DNA from: an uncultured Nitrospirota bacterium
GTDB taxonomy: Bacteria; Nitrospinota; Nitrospinia; SZUA-224
NCBI GenBank assembly: GCA_913009285.1
Contig: CAJVYE010000084.1
Coordinates: forward strand, 1 to 5,754
Length of the DNA stretch: 5,754 bases
Reading direction: 5' to 3'
A program made the translations under genes and the position numbers. A model generated the notes under the pieces. It was not told the origin of the DNA. It saw only the letters and a list, made by a program, of their open reading frames with translations, and searched no databases. Position 1 is the first letter of the stretch; every line of letters starts with the position of its first letter. Shown here piece after piece: positions 1 through 4,445 of the stretch.

Positions 1-18
1 CGTGTGCTCTTCCGATCT
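1..18. other. Illumina adapter remnant at contig edge
   Basis: The first 18 bases (CGTGTGCTCTTCCGATCT) match the 3' end of the standard Illumina TruSeq read-2 adapter. This is library sequence left untrimmed at an assembly edge, not genomic DNA. Genuine sequence probably starts at base 19, three bases before the hutH stop codon. Whatever lies downstream of hutH, such as further hut genes or a terminator, is therefore not recoverable here. Confidence 0.96.
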
Positions 19-21
19 AGA

Positions 22-1557
22 TTATCTTAATCTCCCCACCCTTTTTTCAACAGAGAATAATATCTCCTGATGATGTACCAGTTCATACATTCTCTCTATA
101 TCCTTATGTATAATCCTGTCCTTCTTAAGATGAGGGATATTTCTTCTGATAGTCCTGTACGCCTCCATTGTACCTTTCCCTTGTTTAAGGTTTGTGAGTA
201 GATCAAGTGCCTGAGCAGCGCAGAGGAGTTCGATAGAAAGGACATTCTCAGCATTGAACAATACCTCCCTACACTTTCTTGCAGAGATGGTCCCCATACT
301 TACATGATCCTCTTTATTGGCAGAAGTGGGTATGGAATCGACACTGGCAGGATGAGAGAGTACCTTGTTCTCGGAGACGAGAGCAGCGGCAGTGTATTGG
401 GCAATCATGAATCCTGAGTTAAGGCCACCTTCCTTGACCAGAAATGCAGGTAGACCGCTCAACTGCGGGTTGACCAATCTTTCGGTCCTCCTCTCCGAGA
501 TATTAGCCATCTCTGAAAGGGCTATGGCAAGGAAGTCTAGAGCAAGTGCTACAGGCTGTCCATGGAAGTTCCCCCCTGATAAGATCTGGTCATACTCCGG
601 GAATATGAGGGGATTATCAGTAGCTGAATTCATCTCGACATCTATAATACCTTTTACGTAATCGAGGGCATCTCCCGATGCCCCATGTACCTGTGGCGTG
701 CATCTTAGGGTATAGGCATCCTGTACCCTTGAACAGTCCTTATGAGATGATATTATGCCGCTATTACGGGTTATCCTTCTTAGATTCCCTGCACTGATGG
801 TCTGCCCCCTGTGGGGTCTGACCTTCTGTATCTTCTGATCGAGTTCGATATTAGAACCCATCAATACCTCAAGGCTCATGCCAGCGGCAATATCTGCTGT
901 CTTTACCAGATTAATAGAATCGTATACTGTAAGGGCCCCAATCCCTGTCATCACCTGAGTACCATTTATCAGGGCAAGCCCCTCCCCCTCCTCAAGCTCC
1001 AGGGTAGCGACCTTTCCCCTCGACATCGCCCCTTTCCCGGTCATCTTTAGCCCTTTGTAAATTGCATTACCTTTTCCAATTATGACCAGAGATAGATGAG
1101 CTAATGGTGCCAGATCTCCGCTTGCTCCAACAGAACCCTTTTCAGGGACCACAGGGTGTATCCCCTGGTTCAGCATCTTCACAAGCGTCTGTATTGTCTT
1201 AAGTCTTATCCCTGAGTGTCCCTTTGCAAGTGTGTTGATCCTGATGAGCATTATAGCCCTGACAATCTCTTCTTCTAAGGGTTTGCCAACACCTGTGGCA
1301 TGGCTCATCAGAATATTTTTTTGGAGGAGCCTTGCCTTTTTCTCTGAGATGAAGACATCACTGAATGCACCAAAGCCAGTGGTTATACCATATACTACCC
1401 TCTTCTGATCTATTGCCTTTCGTACGACCTCACGTCCCCTTAAGACCTTTTGTTCTGCATCCCTGGAGAGCTTTATCTTTGCACCACCCCTGGCAACAGA
1501 TACAACCTGTTCGATTGTCAGGTTCTCACCATCAATAATAATATCCTTTTTTCCCAT
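22..1557 (-). CDS. hutH: Histidine ammonia-lyase (histidase), complete
   Basis: Cytoplasmic enzyme that deaminates L-histidine to trans-urocanate and ammonia, the first step of histidine degradation. The 511 residues match the usual ~510 of HutH. The Ala-Ser-Gly triad that cyclises into the MIO electrophile is at 145-147, inside GSVGASGDLAPLAH. Equivalents of the Pseudomonas histidase active-site residues are visible: Tyr56 (YGITTGFG), His86 (SHATGVG), Asn198 (NGTQ), Gln279, Tyr282 and Arg285 (RCTPQVHGA), Phe331 and Glu416 (ANKEDHVSMG). Glu416 and His86 favour histidine over phenylalanine or tyrosine as substrate. The ATG at 1557 is preceded by AAAGGAGA (1578-1571) at a rather long 13-base spacing, with a closer GAAAGAG. 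The stop lies 3 bases from the adapter, and the C-terminal length looks natural. It is divergent from hisI; no other hut gene is visible. Family assignment is firm; histidine specificity is inferred from motifs. Confidence 0.95.
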   Translation of the reverse strand: MGKKDIIIDGENLTIEQVVSVARGGAKIKLSRDAEQKVLRGREVVRKAIDQKRVVYGITTGFGAFSDVFISEKKARLLQKNILMSHATGVGKPLEEEIVRAIMLIRINTLAKGHSGIRLKTIQTLVKMLNQGIHPVVPEKGSVGASGDLAPLAHLSLVIIGKGNAIYKGLKMTGKGAMSRGKVATLELEEGEGLALINGTQVMTGIGALTVYDSINLVKTADIAAGMSLEVLMGSNIELDQKIQKVRPHRGQTISAGNLRRITRNSGIISSHKDCSRVQDAYTLRCTPQVHGASGDALDYVKGIIDVEMNSATDNPLIFPEYDQILSGGNFHGQPVALALDFLAIALSEMANISERRTERLVNPQLSGLPAFLVKEGGLNSGFMIAQYTAAALVSENKVLSHPASVDSIPTSANKEDHVSMGTISARKCREVLFNAENVLSIELLCAAQALDLLTNLKQGKGTMEAYRTIRRNIPHLKKDRIIHKDIERMYELVHHQEILFSVEKRVGRLR

Positions 1558-1587
1558 ATTTCTCTTTCGGTCTCCTTTGAACGGCCT

Positions 1588-1636
1588 AGGGTTTTAAAAA
1601 ATGATTATACTATGACTCAAAGATATTAAAAACCCT
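1588..1636. repeat. 8-bp inverted repeat in the hutH-hisI spacer
   Basis: AGGGTTTT at 1588-1595 and its exact reverse complement AAAACCCT at 1629-1636 are separated by 33 bases, giving 41 bp centre to centre (about four helical turns). The arms bracket the candidate hutH -10 box, and the right arm is near where a hisI -35 would fall. It could be a split operator for a regulator of one or both histidine genes. It could also be chance in AT-rich DNA; no known operator consensus was recognised. Confidence 0.35.
1604..1609 (-). promoter_or_regulatory. Candidate -10 box for hutH
   Basis: Read on the minus strand this is a perfect TATAAT, about 47 bases before the hutH start. At 16-18 bases upstream there is only a T-rich stretch (TTTTTA-like), so the -35 match is weak. 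The box lies between the two arms of an 8-bp inverted repeat. This is a motif match in AT-rich DNA, so confidence is limited. Confidence 0.35.
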
Positions 1637-1658
1637 TTTCTTTAATTGATTTATATTC

Positions 1659-1664
1659 TATAAT
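1659..1664 (+). promoter_or_regulatory. Candidate -10 box for the hisI-hisG operon
   Basis: A perfect TATAAT lies 35 bases before the hisI start codon, which would give a short leader of roughly 29 bases. No good -35 is present at 16-18 bp upstream (TTTTCT-like). The surrounding TTTATATTC could also be read as an archaeal-type TATA element. There is no room for a his leader-peptide attenuator between this box and the gene, and no run of His codons is seen. Confidence 0.35.
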
Positions 1665-1686
1665 TTTACATGATATAACTATATAT

Positions 1687-1693
1687 AAGGAGG
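1687..1693 (+). promoter_or_regulatory. Strong ribosome-binding site deciding the hisI start
   Basis: AAGGAGG is a full Shine-Dalgarno match. It sits 6 bases before the GTG at 1700 and 9 bases before the TTG at 1703, both in the hisI frame. It also sits 4 bases before an out-of-frame ATG at 1698 that reads only ATG-TGT-TGA. The GTG gives the best spacing among in-frame starts, but TTG at 1703 is a real alternative. Confidence 0.75.
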
Positions 1694-1699
1694 AAAGAT

Positions 1700-2086
1700 G
1701 TGTTGAAATTAAACTTTAAAAAGATGAATGGCCTGATCCCTGTCATTGCCCAGGATTATGAGAAGGGTGATGTCCTGATGATGGCATTCATGAATGAAGA
1801 GGCATGGGAAAAGACCATTGAGAGTGGTAAGGCATGGTACTACAGTCGGTCAAGAGATAAACTGTGGCTAAAGGGAGAAACGAGTGGAAACATCCAGATT
1901 GTCCGGGAGATATATGTGGATTGTGATGATGATACAATCTTACTGAAGGTAGAGCAGGTAGGTAAGGCTGCCTGTCATACAGGCTACAGGAGTTGCTTTT
2001 ACAGGAAATTAAATGGTGATCTCAAGGTTGTTGAAGAGAAGATTTTCGATCCAGAAAAGGTCTATAAGGATAAGGAGAAGAGATGA
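1700..2086 (+). CDS. hisI: Phosphoribosyl-AMP cyclohydrolase
   Basis: Catalyses the third step of histidine biosynthesis, hydrolytic opening of the adenine ring of phosphoribosyl-AMP to give ProFAR. At 128 residues it is the single-domain form, without the HisE pyrophosphohydrolase domain found in bifunctional HisIE. The family signatures are intact: the WYYSRSR...[10 protein letters not shown] block at residues 46-64, the acidic metal site DCDDD at 74-78, and the zinc-ligand motif CHTGYRSC with Cys92, His93 and Cys99 (Cys75 completes the cysteine set). It begins with GTG behind AAGGAGG. Its stop overlaps the hisG start by ATGA, implying translational coupling in one transcript. HisE must be encoded elsewhere, since it is not in this window. 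Function is secure; the exact start (GTG 1700 or TTG 1703) is not. Confidence 0.96.
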   Translation: MLKLNFKKMNGLIPVIAQDYEKGDVLMMAFMNEEAWEKTIESGKAWYYSRSRDKLWLKGETSGNIQIVREIYVDCDDDTILLKVEQVGKAACHTGYRSCFYRKLNGDLKVVEEKIFDPEKVYKDKEKR

Positions 2087-2967
2087 AAGATAATAATAAG
2101 GTGCTAAAACTTGGAATACCTAAGGGGAGTCTTCAGGAGGCAACAACAAGGTTGTTTGAAAAGGCAGGTTACAGTCTGAGTTTCAGGAGTAGATCCTACT
2201 TCCCCTCTATAGATGATAATGAGATAGAGTGTATGCTCATCAGGGCCCAGGAGATGGCAAGGTATGTAGAGGATGGGGTCTTAGATGTGGGTATTACTGG
2301 AAAGGACTGGATACTGGAGAACAGGGCAAGGGTTAAAGAGATCGCTGATCTTCCCTATTCAAAACAGAGTGCCGGACCTGTGAGGTGGGTACTTGCAGTC
2401 CCGAACGATTCACCAATCAAAAAGGTAACAGATCTGGAAGGGAAAAGGATCGCCACAGAGGCAGTCAATCTGACAAAGGACTACCTGAAGAGATCAGGGG
2501 TAAAGGCAACTGTGGAGTTTTCATGGGGTGCAACCGAGGTCAAGCCACCCAAACTTGCCGATGCGATAGTGGAGATAACAGAAACAGGAAGTTCTCTTAG
2601 GGCAAATAATCTTCGTATAGTTGACAACATTCTTGAATCTACTACCAGATTTATCATGAATAAAGAGGCATATAAAGATCCATGGAAGAGAAAAAAAGCT
2701 GAAAGGGTGGTAATGCTTCTTAAAGGGGCAATAGCTGCTGTTGGCCAGGTTGGGCTTATGATGAATGTAAGGAAGGTAGAGCTGGAGAAAATACTGAAAA
2801 TCCTTCCGGCCTTAAAGAAACCAACAGTTGCGGAGCTGAGCGATAAGGAGTGGGTAGCTATCAATACCATTATCAATGAAAAGCTGGCAAGAGACCTTAT
2901 CCCCAAAATGAAAGAGGCTGGTGCATCAGGAATAGTAGAGTATCCCTTGAACAAAATAATAGAATAA
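2083..2967 (+). CDS. hisG: ATP phosphoribosyltransferase, long form with regulatory domain
   Basis: Catalyses the first committed step of histidine biosynthesis, condensation of ATP with PRPP to phosphoribosyl-ATP. The catalytic part covers about residues 7-215: LGIPKGSL near the N-terminus, [12 protein letters not shown] at 65-76, and the PRPP-binding signature [13 protein letters not shown] at 160-172. Residues about 220-294 ([14 protein letters not shown], then [18 protein letters not shown]) form the ACT-like C-terminal domain. This makes it the 290-300-residue long form, a HisZ-independent hexamer that is normally feedback-inhibited by histidine. The ATG at 2083 overlaps the hisI stop, with AGGAG at 2073-2077 five bases upstream. 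The methyltransferase gene begins 2 bp after its stop. All family motifs are present, so assignment is firm; allosteric control by histidine is inferred from the domain. Confidence 0.97.
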   Translation: MKDNNKVLKLGIPKGSLQEATTRLFEKAGYSLSFRSRSYFPSIDDNEIECMLIRAQEMARYVEDGVLDVGITGKDWILENRARVKEIADLPYSKQSAGPVRWVLAVPNDSPIKKVTDLEGKRIATEAVNLTKDYLKRSGVKATVEFSWGATEVKPPKLADAIVEITETGSSLRANNLRIVDNILESTTRFIMNKEAYKDPWKRKKAERVVMLLKGAIAAVGQVGLMMNVRKVELEKILKILPALKKPTVAELSDKEWVAINTIINEKLARDLIPKMKEAGASGIVEYPLNKIIE

Positions 2968-2969
2968 CT

Positions 2970-4256
2970 ATGACGACTATACATAAAGTAATAGTTGGTG
3001 ACTCAAGATGGATGAAAGAGATTCCTGATGAATCAGTCCATCTTATCATTACCTCTCCTCCATATTGGCAATTAAAGGATTATGGGAATGGAAGCCAGAT
3101 AGGTTTCAATGACACTTATGAGGAGTATATTAACAATCTCAATATAGTCTGGAATGAATGCCGTAGGGTTTTACATAAAGGTTGCCGTTTATGTGTTAAC
3201 ATCGGCGACCAGTTTGCACGTTCTGTATATTATGGAAGATATAAGATTATTCCGATAAGGAGTGAGATCATCAAGTTCTGTGAAAGCGCTGACTTCGATT
3301 ATATGGGGGCCATTATATGGCAAAAGGTAACCACTTGTAATACTACTGGTGGGGCAACAATAATGGGTTCATTCCCATATCCAAGAAATGGGATCTTAAA
3401 GATTGACTATGAATTCATTTTGATATTTAAAAAATATGGAGATCCGCCAGTGGTTAGCAAGGAGGTTAAAGAGGAATCAAGATTGACAAAGGAAGAGTGG
3501 AATCAATATTTTACCGGGCATTGGAACTTCCCGGGCGAAAAACAGAATAAACATCTGGCAATGTTCCCTGAAGAATTACCAAGACGACTTATCAAGATGT
3601 TTAGTTTTGTTGGTGATACTGTTCTTGATCCATTCCTTGGAAGTGGCTCAGCCTCTTTGGCTGCCAAAAACCTGAACAGAAACTCTATCGGATACGAAAT
3701 AAATGAGGAATTTCTACCTACCATCATGGAAAAATTGGGGATAAAACAGAGAACCCTTTTTGAAAAAGCAGAATTTGAGATAGTTAGACAGAAAGAGAGG
3801 AAAATAAATTCTAAAAATAGAATCAAGAAACTCCCTTACATCTTTAAAGACCCTATAAGGTTTGATAAGAAGGTCGATCCTAAGAAACTGAGATTTGGTT
3901 CAAAAATAGATAATTCTTGTTCCAAGAAAGGAGACCATTATTCTGTGAAAGAGATAGTTAACTCAGAGATATTAATCCTAAATAATGGTTCAAGGATAAG
4001 GCTATTAGGGATAAAGGAGAGACCGAAAAAGAATGGAGAGGCAATTAAGTTTTTAAATGATAAAACCCGTGGTCAGAAGGTGTTTTTGAAGTTTGATACC
4101 ATAAGATATGATGAAAAGAATAACATGCTTTGCTACCTCTATTTACGGAACAAGACCTTTTTAAATGCCCATCTGATAAAGAATGGGTTAGCAGATGTGG
4201 ATACCATATTTGATTATAAATACAAATCCAAGTTCTTAGGGCTTGTGACAAAATAA
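2970..4256 (+). CDS. SPPY-class DNA methyltransferase with degenerate SNase-like C-terminus
   Basis: Predicted to transfer methyl from S-adenosylmethionine to an exocyclic amino group in a specific DNA site. Motif order is beta-class: VGDS at residues 9-12, catalytic motif IV TSPPYW at 28-33, and SAM-binding motif I DPFLGSGS at 220-227, followed by IGYEINEEF. SPPY favours N4-cytosine but does not exclude N6-adenine. After a Lys/Arg-rich linker (about 259-322), residues 323-428 resemble the OB-fold of staphylococcal nuclease: IRLLGI (343-348), GQKVFLKFD (368-376), LCYLYL (387-392) and FLNAHLIKNGLADV (397-410). By eye alignment Arg344 (SNase Arg35) is kept and Glu333 replaces Asp21. Positions of Asp40, Glu43 and Arg87 are Lys349, Pro352 and Asn385, so nuclease activity is unlikely. 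The domain ends short of the usual last helix. The start is 2 bp after hisG with no Shine-Dalgarno, suggesting translational coupling. No restriction enzyme gene is visible, so it may be an orphan. Methyltransferase is firm; the SNase relation is moderate. Confidence 0.88.
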   Translation: MTTIHKVIVGDSRWMKEIPDESVHLIITSPPYWQLKDYGNGSQIGFNDTYEEYINNLNIVWNECRRVLHKGCRLCVNIGDQFARSVYYGRYKIIPIRSEIIKFCESADFDYMGAIIWQKVTTCNTTGGATIMGSFPYPRNGILKIDYEFILIFKKYGDPPVVSKEVKEESRLTKEEWNQYFTGHWNFPGEKQNKHLAMFPEELPRRLIKMFSFVGDTVLDPFLGSGSASLAAKNLNRNSIGYEINEEFLPTIMEKLGIKQRTLFEKAEFEIVRQKERKINSKNRIKKLPYIFKDPIRFDKKVDPKKLRFGSKIDNSCSKKGDHYSVKEIVNSEILILNNGSRIRLLGIKERPKKNGEAIKFLNDKTRGQKVFLKFDTIRYDEKNNMLCYLYLRNKTFLNAHLIKNGLADVDTIFDYKYKSKFLGLVTK

Positions 4257-4349
4257 CTTATCAGTTTTCGCACCCGGATTTAGGTCAGATTTGAAAATTA
4301 CCCGATTTTCGTATATTCTTATAATAAAAAATCAGAAAGAAAATTTATC
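4257..4349 (+). promoter_or_regulatory. AT-rich spacer with candidate promoter for the mini-ORF and thiDN
   Basis: TTGAAA at 4291-4296 and TATTCT at 4314-4319 have a 17-bp spacer, a reasonable sigma-70-type pair. A TATAAT at 4320-4325 lacks a partner at the right distance. A perfect 6-bp inverted repeat, GAAAAT/ATTTTC (4293-4298 and 4305-4310, 6-base loop), overlaps the -35 and could be an operator; it is too AT-rich to be a convincing terminator. Two similar ACCCG-ATTT stretches occur at 4272 and 4300. No GC-rich hairpin with a T-run ends the methyltransferase transcript, and the conserved TPP-riboswitch (THI box) core is not recognisable. Confidence 0.4.
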
Positions 4350-4445
4350 ATGCCTATTGTAAAAATAAGTGAAAGAGGACAGATTACCCTTGATGATCTT
4401 CTTGATGATTTAAAGAAGCAGAGAGGAGAGAGTAATAAGCTATGA
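4350..4445 (+). CDS. 31-residue mini-protein resembling a shortened AbrB/MazE-type antitoxin
   Basis: ATG at 4350 opens 31 codons ending in a TGA that overlaps the thiD start by ATGA. The first 14 residues, MPIVKISERGQITL, match the start of SpoVT/AbrB-type (MazE/VapB-like) antitoxins, which normally continue with PKEIR and a ~45-residue swapped-hairpin DNA-binding domain. Here the sequence passes directly into DDLLDDLKKQRGESNKL, which resembles the acidic C-terminal tail of the same proteins. The central DNA-binding and toxin-neck region appears to be missing. An in-frame internal deletion is the simplest reading, making this either a remnant or a tiny ORF kept for coupling to thiD. The Shine-Dalgarno is weak (AGAAAG about 10 bases upstream). 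No toxin gene follows; thiDN occupies that place. Whether it is translated is unknown. Confidence 0.5.
   Translation: MPIVKISERGQITLDDLLDDLKKQRGESNKL
4389..4412 (+). repeat. 12-bp tandem duplication inside the mini-ORF
   Basis: CTTGATGAT occurs at 4389-4397 and again at 4401-4409, a 12-bp period that encodes LDDL-LDDL. It coincides with the point where the AbrB-like N-terminus stops matching its family. A short direct repeat here could mark a slippage or deletion junction, although an acidic tail may be repetitive by nature. Confidence 0.6.

Noticed and set aside
365..1050. Plus-strand ORFs of 98 and 79 codons within hutH
   Set aside because: Both are antisense to conserved active-site regions of HutH and have no plausible protein character.
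1558..1699. his-operon attenuator with a His-rich leader peptide
   Set aside because: There is no ORF with a run of CAT/CAC codons and no competing GC-rich hairpins in the 142 bp.
2481..2984. Minus-strand ORF of 167 codons opposite hisG
   Set aside because: It lies fully antisense to a motif-complete hisG, and its Ser/Ile/Leu-rich composition is what the reverse of hisG codons gives. No family resemblance or ribosome-binding site was seen.
2970..4256. Active restriction-modification enzyme (methyltransferase plus nuclease in one chain)
   Set aside because: The C-terminal SNase-like region lacks the counterparts of Asp40, Glu43 and Arg87, so cleavage by the known mechanism is unlikely. No separate endonuclease gene is present in the window.
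4293..4310. Rho-independent terminator after the methyltransferase
   Set aside because: The GAAAAT/ATTTTC stem is only 6 bp and AT-rich, and it is not followed by a T-run, so it would be too weak to terminate.
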